A DNA stretch of 14,998 nt from Chloroflexota bacterium (lineage in GTDB: Bacteria > Chloroflexota > Chloroflexia > Thermomicrobiales > JADLAZ01). Below, in pieces: positions 1-6,868 of the stretch. The notes under the pieces are model-generated. The model had not been told where the DNA came from and ran no database searches. It saw only the letters and a list, made by a program, of their open reading frames with translations. The stretch's first letter is position 1. Every line of letters begins with the position of its first letter. The stretch lies in the NCBI GenBank assembly GCA_020849725.1, contig JADLAZ010000168.1:1-14998 (forward strand), read 5' to 3'. Position numbers and translations under genes: made by a program.

Positions 1-441
1 CGAAACTGCTGCACAGGCTGGTTGGGCGCCCGCCGGCGTCATAGCTGGTCGTCACCACCTCGCCGCTGGGGTAGGTCGTCGTCGTCAGCCGGTCGGCGCT
101 GTCGTCGGTGTGGGCGATGTGGCCGTAGACCGCCCCGCCGCCGGGCAGGTTGACGTGGTGGTAGGTGTCGCTGACGCGCCCGCGGGTGTCATAGCTCCCG
201 GTGCGCGCGGCCGCGCTGGTGGCGGCGACGGTGCGGCGCTCCCGGCCGACCGGCGGCAGCGTCACGACCAGGGCGGCGGCTGCGGGTCGGCCGCGGGCGG
301 GACGGTGAGCACCGCCGGGACGGGCGGCTGCGGGCTGGTCTGGCTTGCGTCGGGCGGCGTTTGGGCGGCCGCCGGCAGCGTCTGCACCAGGACCAACACG
401 CACAGACCGAGATGGAGCCATAGCCAGCGCAAGTGCGCCAT
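1..441 (-). pseudogene. RHS/YD-repeat secreted protein, 5' part, apparently frameshifted; continues beyond the left edge
   Basis: RHS proteins are large secreted or surface beta-cage proteins built of YD repeats. The start at 441 has a strong ribosome binding site (GAGGAG complement at 447-452, 5 nt away) and begins a clear signal peptide (MAHLRWLWLHLGLCVLVLVQ, then TLPAAAQ as a likely cleavage zone) and a Pro-rich stretch. That frame stops at TGA 264-262 after 59 residues. From about 271 to the left edge the frame shifted by one base is open and reads typical YD motifs: GSYDTRGRVSDTY, DRLTTTTYPSGEVVTTSYD, AGGRPTSL. One missing base near the CCC run at 271-273 would join the frames as PPP-LVVTLPPVGRER. 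The YD core normally sits far from the N-terminus, so an internal deletion is also possible. Sequencing error is the main alternative to a true pseudogene. Confidence 0.62.
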
Positions 442-801
442 GTCGTCTCCTCAGCGGTCGCTCCAGCCTCGTGTGTCTTTGTCTGTGCCGACGCACCACC
501 AACCGGGCCGGCATCAACGCACGCCCCGCGTTGCTCACGCTCGTGAACAGTCGCAACTCTGGCATATGACACTCCCGGAGGCAAGAGCCGGGCCGACACT
601 CGATTCTGAGCGTGTAGCACCCGCAGCGAAGGACAGGGTCCGACGAATCTGCTGCGCCAGAATCGCGTCGCGGCCCTGCGCGGTGCGCCTGTCACACCGT
701 AGAGTACGCGCGAGACAGACGCGCGCCGCCATCGCTCACCGCGGCCCGGCCAGGGAGCCGGCATGGCGAAGGGGTGGCACACTCACGGAGGGAGAGCCAG
801 G
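442..801. other. 360-bp divergent intergenic region, no gene seen
   Basis: This stretch separates the minus-strand RHS gene from the plus-strand peptidase gene and must hold both promoters. I see no convincing -35/-10 pair for either. Frames open across it have no recognisable protein content and read antisense to one another. A short TCACG-CT-CGTGA inverted repeat lies near 536-547. Nothing else stands out. Confidence 0.5.
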
Positions 802-1713
802 ATGCCACTCGTGCCGATCGACGCGCTGACCGGACTGCGCGCGGCGCTGGAAGCGCCGGCCGAGCAGCGGCTGGACATCTTCCGTTCTCAGGTGATGGAG
901 CCGCTGCGGCCGTTCTGGGAGCCGTCGCTGCGCTTCATGCCGCCGCCGCCCAACGCCGACCCGGCCGACCCGGCGCTGACCGCCGCCCGCGCCTACGGCT
1001 ACTTCACGCCGGACCTGGACGTCGCCGCCGGTCTGGCGGCACTCGACCGCATCGACCAGGCCGGGGTCTGGGCCGCCAGCCTGGACGCGCTCGATCGCGC
1101 CTGGCAGGCGCTGGCGCCGGCCACGCACGGCGTCGCGCTCGACAGCGTGCGCGTCACGCTTGTGCTGGGCGACCCGGCCGTCCTCGGCGCGCAGCCGGAC
1201 AGCTACACCGGCGCCGGCGGCCAGCCCGGCATGGTGGTCGTGATGGCCTGGCCGACGGCCACGAACCTGCCCAAGCTGCCGGCCGCCGCCGTCCACGAGC
1301 TGAACCACAACATCCGGTTCTCCATCGAGCCGTTCATCCCGCAGCTCATCACCGTCGGCCAGTACATCGTCGCCGAGGGGCTGGCCGAGGCCTTCGCCGC
1401 CGAGCAGTGTGGCGTGGAGCATCTCGGCCCCTGGTCCGACGCGCTGACCGCCGATCAGGTCGCCGCCGTGCTGCCCCGGTTCCGTGACGCCATTGACGTC
1501 GCCGGCTTCGACCAGGTGCGCGGCTACATCTTCGGCGACTGGGCGGCGGCGACCTTCGGCTACCGACCCCAGGGCCTGCCGGACTTCGCCGGTTACACGA
1601 TCGGCTACCGGCTGGTGCGCGACTATCTGGCCCGCACCGGCGAGACAGCCGCCACGGCCACCTACCGGCCCTGGCGTGAGATCGTTGACGGCAGCGGCCT
1701 CTTCGCCAGTTGA
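802..1713 (+). CDS. DUF2268-family predicted zinc-dependent peptidase
   Basis: A 303-residue protein resembling the DUF2268 family (COG5504), predicted zinc metallopeptidases. The metal site is visible as HELNH at residues 165-169 (HExxH), followed by a second conserved block AEGLAEAFA at 191-199, where a Glu usually gives the third ligand. The C-terminal GYTIGYRLVRDYLARTG (264-280) also matches the family. No signal peptide or membrane segment is seen, so a cytoplasmic location is likely. ATG 802 is chosen because GGAGGGAG (787-794) sits 7 nt upstream; the in-frame ATG at 763 lacks such a site and would add an unconserved 13-residue head. It stands alone, divergent from the RHS gene. The substrate is unknown. 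Confidence 0.85.
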   Translation: MPLVPIDALTGLRAALEAPAEQRLDIFRSQVMEPLRPFWEPSLRFMPPPPNADPADPALTAARAYGYFTPDLDVAAGLAALDRIDQAGVWAASLDALDRAWQALAPATHGVALDSVRVTLVLGDPAVLGAQPDSYTGAGGQPGMVVVMAWPTATNLPKLPAAAVHELNHNIRFSIEPFIPQLITVGQYIVAEGLAEAFAAEQCGVEHLGPWSDALTADQVAAVLPRFRDAIDVAGFDQVRGYIFGDWAAATFGYRPQGLPDFAGYTIGYRLVRDYLARTGETAATATYRPWREIVDGSGLFAS

Positions 1714-1835
1714 CACGCTGGCACGGGCTATAGCCGGGCTAGGAGCATCGCCCTATATCACCGCTCGCGCCGGTACGCGACCATACAGGCAGGCTTTTGG
1801 CACGCAGGGAGCGGCGGTCGGTCGAGGGCAACAGC

Positions 1836-2051
1836 GTGGAAGCGTCCAGGTGGCAGGTCGTCGTCGCCCCGGAGACTGAGGTCCGGCGGGTGCAGGTGCA
1901 GCGCAGTTGGCCCTGCACGGACCAGGGCAACAGCAATCGCTACCTCGGCTGCGTCGGCGTGCGCCGCTGCCGGGCCAAGGGCACCGAGACGTGCATCTTC
2001 GGCCGCTGGCCCACCAGCAGCACGCGCGTCGACTGGCTCAGTCGCCAGTAG
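1836..2051 (+). CDS. Small four-cysteine hypothetical protein
   Basis: A 71-residue reading frame that I do not recognise. Support for coding: a GAGGG site at 1824-1828 lies 7 nt before GTG 1836, nearly every codon ends in G or C as in neighbouring real genes, and a long hairpin begins at the stop codon. The product has Cys at residues 27, 39, 45 and 53 (WPC, LGC, RRC, ETC), which could bind a metal or form disulfides, and is rich in Arg and Val. There is no signal peptide or membrane segment. A TTG start at 1797 in the same frame would add 13 residues. It could also be a fragment of a larger ancestral gene. No function can be assigned. Confidence 0.45.
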   Translation: MEASRWQVVVAPETEVRRVQVQRSWPCTDQGNSNRYLGCVGVRRCRAKGTETCIFGRWPTSSTRVDWLSRQ

Positions 2052-2116
2052 GCCAGGAGGGCCAGGAGAGCCAGAGTACTTCGAGTGCTCTATCTCCTGG
2101 CTCTCCTGGGCCTACT
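2047..2116 (+). terminator. Long imperfect hairpin at the end of the small Cys protein gene
   Basis: The left arm starts AGTAGGCC (2047-2054) and continues with two GGCCAGGAG-like units. The right arm ends GGCCTACT (2109-2116) and holds the complementary CTCCTGG units. Roughly 20 pairs form with one bulge and one mismatch, around a loop near TACTTCGAGTG. The stop codon TAG 2049-2051 lies inside the left arm. No T-run follows, so it may be an intrinsic terminator of weak type or a 3' stabilising structure. Confidence 0.55.
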
Positions 2117-2121
2117 TCGCC

Positions 2122-2130
2122 TGCTACAAT
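2122..2130 (+). promoter_or_regulatory. Candidate extended -10 promoter for the enolase-family gene
   Basis: TGCTACAAT (TG at 2122-2123, hexamer 2125-2130) fits an extended -10 element directly after the preceding hairpin and 45 nt before the start codon. No good -35 is visible, which extended -10 promoters can tolerate. This is pattern match only. Confidence 0.35.
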
Positions 2131-2174
2131 GGCCGCCCGCGAGACGGTGGGGCAGGCGCGCTGGAGGGAGCCCG

Positions 2175-3326
2175 ATGAAGGTCACCGGCGTTCGGACGTT
2201 CCTGGTGCAGCCGGAGCAGGGCAAGACGGCCCTGTTCCTCAAGGTCGACACGGACGCGGGCATCCACGGCTGGGGCGAGGCCTACACGCTGACCGGGCGC
2301 GAGCCGGCGCTGGAGCGGCTGGCGCTCGACCTGGCCGACTACCTGATCGGTCGCGACCCCTTCCAGATCCGCCACTTCACCCACGTCATGTGGCGCGATG
2401 TCTCGATCAAGCGGGGCGGCTTCGATTTCTACTGCGCGCTGAGCGGGCTGGAGATCGCGCTGTGGGACATCGTCGGCAAGGCGCTCGGCACGCCGGTCTA
2501 CAACCTGCTCGGCGGCCCGTGCCGCGACCGCATCCGCGTCTACGGTCAGCCGCACGGCGAGGGCGGCAGCGGGCTGGAGGGGCTGGCGCAGCGGGCGCGC
2601 AACACGGTGGCGGCCGGCTACAGCGCGCTCAAGTTCGACCCCTTCCCTGGCCCGTGGCAGATGATCGTCGACAAGGAGGTCGAGCGCACCGCCGTGGCGC
2701 GCGTCGCCGCCGTGCGCGAGGCGGTCGGCCCCGACGTCGATATCCTGATCGAGGTCCACCGCCGGCTGGCGCCGATGCACGCCGTGCGCGTGGCCGAGGC
2801 GATCGCGCCGTATCAGCCCTTCTGGTACGAGGAGCCGACGCCGGCCGAGAACCTGGACGCGACCGCGCTGGTGCGGCGCAAGGTCAGCGTGCCGATCGTC
2901 GTCGGCGAGGCGCTCTACACCAAGGCCGAGTTCCGGACCGCCTTCGCCAAGGAGGCGGCCGACATCATCAACCCGGACATCTGCAATGTCGGTGGCCTGC
3001 TGGAGTTGCGCGAGATTGCGGCCATGGCCGAGGCCGAGTGCGTCGCCGTCGCGCCGCACGGCAACAACAGCACCACCGTCGGGCTGGCCGCCAGCCTGCA
3101 AGTTGCCGCCTGCATCCCGAACTTCCTGATCATGGAGTACCCGGTCGATTGGGAGCCGACGGCCGACCAGATCGCGGTCAATCCGCTGCGCGTCGAGAAC
3201 GGCGCGATCGCGCTGCCGACCGCGCCCGGCATCGGCCTGGAATTGGACGAGGTGGCGCTGGCGCGCTTCCCCTATCGCGGTGGCCGGCGGCGGCCACTGC
3301 GTCTGCCGGCCGATGAGCGGCCCTAG
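2175..3326 (+). CDS. Enolase-superfamily (mandelate racemase/muconate lactonizing type) protein, probable sugar-acid dehydratase
   Basis: A 383-residue protein with the two-domain enolase-superfamily architecture: an N-terminal capping domain (1-120) with the HGWGEAY loop at 31-37, then a TIM barrel. Likely Mg ligands are E193 (in IEVH), E219 or E220 (in FWYEEP) and E245 (in VVGEAL). H195, two residues after the first ligand, and a D268/H295 pair (NPD and APHGNNS) resemble the arrangement of D-galactonate dehydratase-like acid-sugar dehydratases, where His and an Asp-His dyad do the chemistry. E321 (MEY) is also typical. The first ligand is usually Asp, so Glu here is less common. ATG 2175 follows GGAGGGAG at 2163-2170. 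The true substrate cannot be told. No transporter or sugar kinase is adjacent. Confidence 0.85.
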   Translation: MKVTGVRTFLVQPEQGKTALFLKVDTDAGIHGWGEAYTLTGREPALERLALDLADYLIGRDPFQIRHFTHVMWRDVSIKRGGFDFYCALSGLEIALWDIVGKALGTPVYNLLGGPCRDRIRVYGQPHGEGGSGLEGLAQRARNTVAAGYSALKFDPFPGPWQMIVDKEVERTAVARVAAVREAVGPDVDILIEVHRRLAPMHAVRVAEAIAPYQPFWYEEPTPAENLDATALVRRKVSVPIVVGEALYTKAEFRTAFAKEAADIINPDICNVGGLLELREIAAMAEAECVAVAPHGNNSTTVGLAASLQVAACIPNFLIMEYPVDWEPTADQIAVNPLRVENGAIALPTAPGIGLELDEVALARFPYRGGRRRPLRLPADERP

Positions 3327-3378
3327 CCAGCGCCAGGACGAGGTGTGCAGCACAATGGTGAGCGGCTGCTCCGGCCGG

Positions 3379-3408
3379 CGTAGGGGTCGTTCGCGAACGA
3401 CCCCTACG
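3379..3408. repeat. Perfect 30-bp palindrome, intergenic
   Basis: The arm CGTAGGGGTCGTTCG (3379-3393) is followed at once by its exact complement to 3408. It lies 52 bp after the stop of the enolase-family gene and 65 bp before the glycosyltransferase gene. As RNA it would form a stem of about 13 pairs with a tight loop, so it may end the upstream transcript, although no T-run follows. Palindromes built on GTAGGGG arms resemble dispersed intergenic repeats of Chloroflexota; only one copy is in this window, so repeat-family membership is inference. Confidence 0.7.
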
Positions 3409-3473
3409 GGACGTGCCGCGCGTGATACGGCGGCCCGCCACGCTGATGGCCAGCGCGGCCCGGCGGCAACGGC

Positions 3474-4694
3474 ATGACCGGCGCGCCCACGCCCTTGCTG
3501 ACCGGCCCGGCGGTGGCGGCCCTGCTGCAACCACTGGGCGCGCCGCCGGCCGCGCCGCTGCCGGCGCAGATCGTCTACTGGGGGCTGGCCGACTGGGATG
3601 CGCCACGCCAGCGCTCGCAACACCTGGCCGAGCGGCTTAGCCAGGTTGCGCCGGTGCTGTACCTGCGCGAGATGCCGCTGAGTGCGGTCGTGCGCGCTCG
3701 CGGGCGCGGTGTGCCGCCGACCGTCGAGTGTCCGTCCGACCGGCTGACGCTGCTGCGTCCGCGCCTGCTTTCGCCGGGCCGGCTGGCCCTGGTAGCGCGC
3801 GCCAACACCGAGCGGCTCGTCGATGCGGTGCGCCGGGCGCTCGACCCGGCGCTGCCGGTCGTGCTGTGGCTCAGCCACCCCGACCATGCCGTCCTGATCG
3901 GCCGGGTGCGCGAGATGCTGGTCTGTTTCGACTCGCTCGACTTCCACGCGGCCTTCAAGACCGGTGGCGCGGCGGCGACGATGGCGGCGGCGGAGTTGAG
4001 CCTGCTGCGCCAGGCCGATCTCGTGTTCACCTCCAGCGACGCCCTGCAGGAGCGGGCACACGCCGCCGGCGCGACCAGCACGCTCGTGCCGAACGGCGTC
4101 GACTTCGAGCGCTTCGCCGCCGCGGCGACGACGCCGCTGCCGGCGCCCGCCGATCTGGCTGCGCTGCCCCGGCCGCGCCTGCTCTTCTACGGCACCTTCG
4201 GGCCGTGGGTCGACCTGGCGCTGGTCGCCGGCATCGCCCGGACGCGGCCCGACTGGTCGATCGTGCTGATCGGTCCGGTGGCCGGGGCCGACACGCGCCC
4301 GTTGATCGGGCTGGCCAATATCCACCAGCTCGGTGTGCGTCCCTACGACACGCTGCCGGCCTACCTCCAGCACACCGACGTCTGCCTGCTGCCGTTTGTG
4401 CAAGACCCGCTGACCGCCGCCGTCGACCCGCTCAAGGTGTACGAGTACCTGGCGGCTGGCCGGCCGGTCGTGGCGACGCCGCTGCCGGCGCTGGCGCGCT
4501 GCGGCGACCTGATCGAGCGGGTGACGAGCGCGCCGGAGGCGGTGGCCGTCATCGCCCGGCTGCTGGCCGCGCCGCCAGATGACGCGGCCCGGCGACGGCG
4601 GCTGGCCTTCGCTGCCGAGCAGACCTGGGCCGCGCGTGGCGCGGTCGTGACGGCGGCCATCGCGGCGCGGCTGGAGAGCCTGCGAGTACCCTGA
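3474..4694 (+). CDS. GT-B fold glycosyltransferase, TuaH-like
   Basis: A 406-residue protein that would transfer a sugar from a nucleotide-sugar to a surface glycan, acting at the inner face of the membrane. Hallmarks of the TuaH-like branch are visible: VYWGLADWDAPRQRSQHLA (34-52) near the N-terminus, VCFDSLDFHAAF (150-161) matching the family Y-D-x-x-D block, LLRQADLVFTSSDAL (177-191), VPNGVDFERF (205-214), and the donor-site segment DPLKVYEYLAAGRPVVATPLP (about 318-338) with K321 and E324. No membrane segment is seen. ATG 3474 has no obvious ribosome binding site and the first 30 residues are Ala/Pro-rich, so the start is less sure than the product. It stands alone, not beside the other glycosyltransferases at 12168-14479. 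Confidence 0.83.
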   Translation: MTGAPTPLLTGPAVAALLQPLGAPPAAPLPAQIVYWGLADWDAPRQRSQHLAERLSQVAPVLYLREMPLSAVVRARGRGVPPTVECPSDRLTLLRPRLLSPGRLALVARANTERLVDAVRRALDPALPVVLWLSHPDHAVLIGRVREMLVCFDSLDFHAAFKTGGAAATMAAAELSLLRQADLVFTSSDALQERAHAAGATSTLVPNGVDFERFAAAATTPLPAPADLAALPRPRLLFYGTFGPWVDLALVAGIARTRPDWSIVLIGPVAGADTRPLIGLANIHQLGVRPYDTLPAYLQHTDVCLLPFVQDPLTAAVDPLKVYEYLAAGRPVVATPLPALARCGDLIERVTSAPEAVAVIARLLAAPPDDAARRRRLAFAAEQTWAARGAVVTAAIAARLESLRVP

Positions 4695-4729
4695 CGCCGC
4701 CGGCCATCACCGGTCCGTCGGCGTCAGGG
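4689..4729. terminator. Bidirectional hairpin between the glycosyltransferase and the NHL remnant
   Basis: Perfect 11-bp arms: CCCTGACGCCG (4689-4699) and CGGCGTCAGGG (4719-4729), with an inner CCGG/CCGG stem (4700-4703, 4710-4713) around CCATCA. The glycosyltransferase stop codon (4692-4694) lies in the left arm and the stop of the minus-strand remnant (4707-4709) in the loop, so one structure could end both transcripts. No clear T-run. Confidence 0.6.
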
Positions 4730-4931
4730 TGGCTACCACGGTCGTTGGCGCCGGTCGTGGCGTTGGCGTCCCGACCGCCAGCGACCATGGCCCCGGCGGA
4801 CGGTACTGCCGCACCACGCCGCCAGGCATGTCGGAGACATAGACGGCGCCCTGATCGTCGACGGCGATACCGCCGGGAACCACCGCCGACCCCGCGTCAG
4901 CCGGCCCGGATCGCAGCCAAGTCGTGAGCAT
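4707..4931 (-). pseudogene. Remnant of the C-terminus of an NHL-repeat protein
   Basis: This minus-strand frame encodes a typical last NHL blade: MLTTWLRSGPADAG, then VPGGIAVDDQGAVYVSDM and VVRQYRP, ending in a Thr/Pro-rich tail GTPTPRPAPTTVVATLTPTDR. NHL repeats form beta-propellers of several blades, so a single blade of at most 74 residues is not a whole protein. Upstream of about 4935 the frame stops looking like NHL and soon enters the promoter and antisense of the carboxyltransferase gene, so the 5' part is gone. The ATG at 4931 has no properly spaced ribosome binding site. It probably marks a deletion or rearrangement point. Recognition is from motif pattern only; a short functional protein is less likely. 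Confidence 0.58.
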
Positions 4932-4972
4932 ACTCCATTCAGCCGAGCAGCGCCGCAAAGGTAGAATCTCGC

Positions 4973-5002
4973 TTGCTGTCGCCCCACGCCAGCGACTATC
5001 AT
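4973..5002 (+). promoter_or_regulatory. Promoter of the carboxyltransferase operon
   Basis: TTGCTG (4973-4978) and TATCAT (4997-5002) are separated by 18 bp, and the start codon follows 25 nt downstream. It lies in the gap just upstream of the GTG start, with GAGGAG at 5017-5022. It is a reasonable housekeeping-sigma match, not proven. Confidence 0.5.
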
Positions 5003-5027
5003 CGCCCGCCAACGGCGAGGAGCGCGC

Positions 5028-6608
5028 GTGACCGACGAGATGACATCGGCAGCCCAGCACAGGATGGCCGCGCGAACCGAGGAACTGGCCCGCCGCCGCG
5101 CCGCCGCGGCCGTCGCCGGTGGTCCGGAGGCGATCGAGCGCCAGCACCAGCGCGGCAAGCTGACCGCCCGCGAGCGCGTCGATCTGCTGCTCGATCCCGG
5201 CTCGTTCGTCGAGCTGGATGCCTTCGCGCTGCACCGCGCCCACGACTTCGGCATGGACCGCCGCCGCATCCCCGGCGATGGCGTCATCACCGGCCACGGC
5301 ACGATCGACGGCCGGCCGGTGTGCTTGTTCGCCCAGGACTTCACCGTCTTCGGTGGCACGCTGGGTGAGGTCTTCGCCGAGAAGGTCGTCAAGGTGATGG
5401 ATCTGGCGCTGCGCATGGGCGTGCCGATCGTCGGCCTCAACGACTCCGGCGGCGCGCGCATCCAGGAGGGCGTCGAGGGGCTGGCCGGCTACTCCGAGAT
5501 CTTCTACCGCAACGTCCAGGCGTCGGGCGTCATCCCGCAGCTGTCGGTCATCGCCGGGCCGTGCGCCGGCGGCGCCGTCTACTCGCCGGCGATGACCGAC
5601 TTCATCCTGATGGTGCGCGGCATCAGCCAGATGTTCATCACCGGCCCTGAGGTCATTCAGGCCGTCACCGGCGAGCAGGTCACCCACGAGGAGCTAGGCG
5701 GCGCGCAGACCCACGCCGCGCGCTCCGGCGTCGCCCACCTCGTCGCCGATGACGAGGCGCAAGCCGTCGAGCAGGTGCGGACACTGCTCGGCTTCCTGCC
5801 ATCCAACAACCTGGAGGATCCGCCGCGCTTGCCGCCAGACGACGAACCCGAGCGCCAACTGGACACCGTCGCCGACCTGGTGCCTGCCGCCAGTAACCGG
5901 CCCTACGACATCCTCGACGTCATTCACGAGTTGGTTGACCATGGTGAGTTCTTCGAGATCCAGCCGCTGCACGCCCAGAACATCGTCTGCGGCTTCGCCC
6001 GGCTCGACGGCTACAGCGTCGGCATCGTCGCCAACCAGCCACGCCACCTGGCCGGCACGCTCGACATCAACGCCTCGGCCAAGGCCGGCCGCTTCGTCCG
6101 CACCTGCGATGCGTTCAATATGGCACTGGTGACACTGGTCGACGTGCCCGGCTTCCTGCCTGGCACACAGCAGGAGTACGGCGGCATCATCCGCCACGGC
6201 TCGAAGCTGCTCTACGCCTTCTGCGAGGCGACAGTGCCGAAGCTGACCGTCATCCTCCGCAAGGCCTACGGTGGCGCCTACTGCGTCATGAGCTCCAAGC
6301 ATATCGGCGCCGATTTCAATGCTGCCTGGCCGACGGCCGAGGTGGCAGTGATGGGGCCGGACGCGGCCGTGCGGATCATCCACCGGCGCGAGATCGGTGC
6401 GGCGGCCGACCCGGTGGCCGAGGCGCAGCGGCTGGCTGCAACCTACCGCGAGCGCTTCGCTAACCCCTACGACGTCGCCGCGCGCGGCTACGTCGATGAG
6501 ATCATCGACCCGGCCGACACCCGCCGCTGGCTGATCCGCAACCTGGCCTTCGCCCGCACCAAGCGTCCGACGACGCCCCACCGCAAGCACGGCAACATCC
6601 CGCTGTAA
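5028..6608 (+). CDS. Acyl-CoA carboxylase carboxyltransferase (beta) subunit, propionyl-CoA carboxylase type
   Basis: A 526-residue biotin-dependent carboxyltransferase that moves CO2 from carboxybiotin to an acyl-CoA, giving for example methylmalonyl-CoA from propionyl-CoA. The length is typical. The N-terminal KLTARERVDLLLDPGSF (44-60), the first crotonase-fold oxyanion block GPCAGGAVYSPA (178-189) and the second, RKAYGGAYCVM (411-421), are all present, and the end HGNIPL is the classic beta-chain C-terminus. C419 occupies the position that in Streptomyces sets acetyl versus propionyl preference (Asp in PccB, Ile in AccB), so the substrate is uncertain; acetyl-CoA carboxylase or methylmalonyl-CoA decarboxylase are alternatives. 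GTG 5028 follows GAGGAG by 5 nt. No biotin carboxylase/carrier gene is in the window, so the alpha chain must be encoded elsewhere. Confidence 0.93.
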   Translation: MTDEMTSAAQHRMAARTEELARRRAAAAVAGGPEAIERQHQRGKLTARERVDLLLDPGSFVELDAFALHRAHDFGMDRRRIPGDGVITGHGTIDGRPVCLFAQDFTVFGGTLGEVFAEKVVKVMDLALRMGVPIVGLNDSGGARIQEGVEGLAGYSEIFYRNVQASGVIPQLSVIAGPCAGGAVYSPAMTDFILMVRGISQMFITGPEVIQAVTGEQVTHEELGGAQTHAARSGVAHLVADDEAQAVEQVRTLLGFLPSNNLEDPPRLPPDDEPERQLDTVADLVPAASNRPYDILDVIHELVDHGEFFEIQPLHAQNIVCGFARLDGYSVGIVANQPRHLAGTLDINASAKAGRFVRTCDAFNMALVTLVDVPGFLPGTQQEYGGIIRHGSKLLYAFCEATVPKLTVILRKAYGGAYCVMSSKHIGADFNAAWPTAEVAVMGPDAAVRIIHRREIGAAADPVAEAQRLAATYRERFANPYDVAARGYVDEIIDPADTRRWLIRNLAFARTKRPTTPHRKHGNIPL

Positions 6609-6622
6609 CGAATCGGGCCGTC

Positions 6623-6853
6623 ATGCGCACCACGCCTGCCACACCACGCGATCTGGCGATTGTCCCGACGCCGCCGCCCGAGGTAGCGGCCGTCATCGTT
6701 GCCGCGCTCCACGCCCATCGCCGCCGCGCTGCCTTGATGCGCACGAGCACCGACGATGCAAGCGCGAGCGGCTGGCTGGCGGCGGGGCGACGCGACGCCC
6801 TGGGCGTGGATTGGCCACATCGGCGAGCCAGTGGCTGGCGCGCACATCGCTAG
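6623..6853 (+). CDS. Small acyl-CoA carboxylase epsilon-like subunit
   Basis: A 76-residue protein starting 14 nt after the carboxyltransferase stop, so very probably co-transcribed. An N-terminal PPPEVAAVIVAAL helix (17-29) and the C-terminal block SGWLAAGRRDALG (49-61) resemble the short proteins found next to biotin-dependent carboxyltransferases, whose W-x-x-AGR-x-x-AL motif recurs, and the actinobacterial epsilon subunits that stabilise or tune the holoenzyme. It is soluble, with no signal peptide. The Arg-rich tail after residue 62 is poorly conserved-looking. The ribosome binding site is weak, so translational coupling is possible. Assignment rests on position and motif; sequence identity to true AccE is likely low. 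Confidence 0.62.
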   Translation: MRTTPATPRDLAIVPTPPPEVAAVIVAALHAHRRRAALMRTSTDDASASGWLAAGRRDALGVDWPHRRASGWRAHR

Positions 6854-6868
6854 CTGACCACTGGTCAG
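6854..6868. terminator. Small inverted repeat between convergent genes
   Basis: CTGACCA (6854-6860) and TGGTCAG (6862-6868) are perfect 7-bp arms lying directly between the epsilon-like gene and the stress-protein gene, whose stop codon (6865-6867) is within the right arm. The stem is short with no T-run, so it is a weak terminator candidate. Confidence 0.35.

Noticed and set aside
2124..4403. A very long open frame on the minus strand (759 codons) opposite the enolase-family and glycosyltransferase genes
   Set aside because: It is Arg/Gly/Gln-rich low-complexity antisense typical of high-GC DNA and has no domain motifs, while the plus strand holds two clear protein families.
4935..5687. Upstream extension of the NHL-remnant frame to 5687 on the minus strand
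   Set aside because: Beyond the single NHL blade the translation is antisense of the carboxyltransferase gene and shows no blade pattern.
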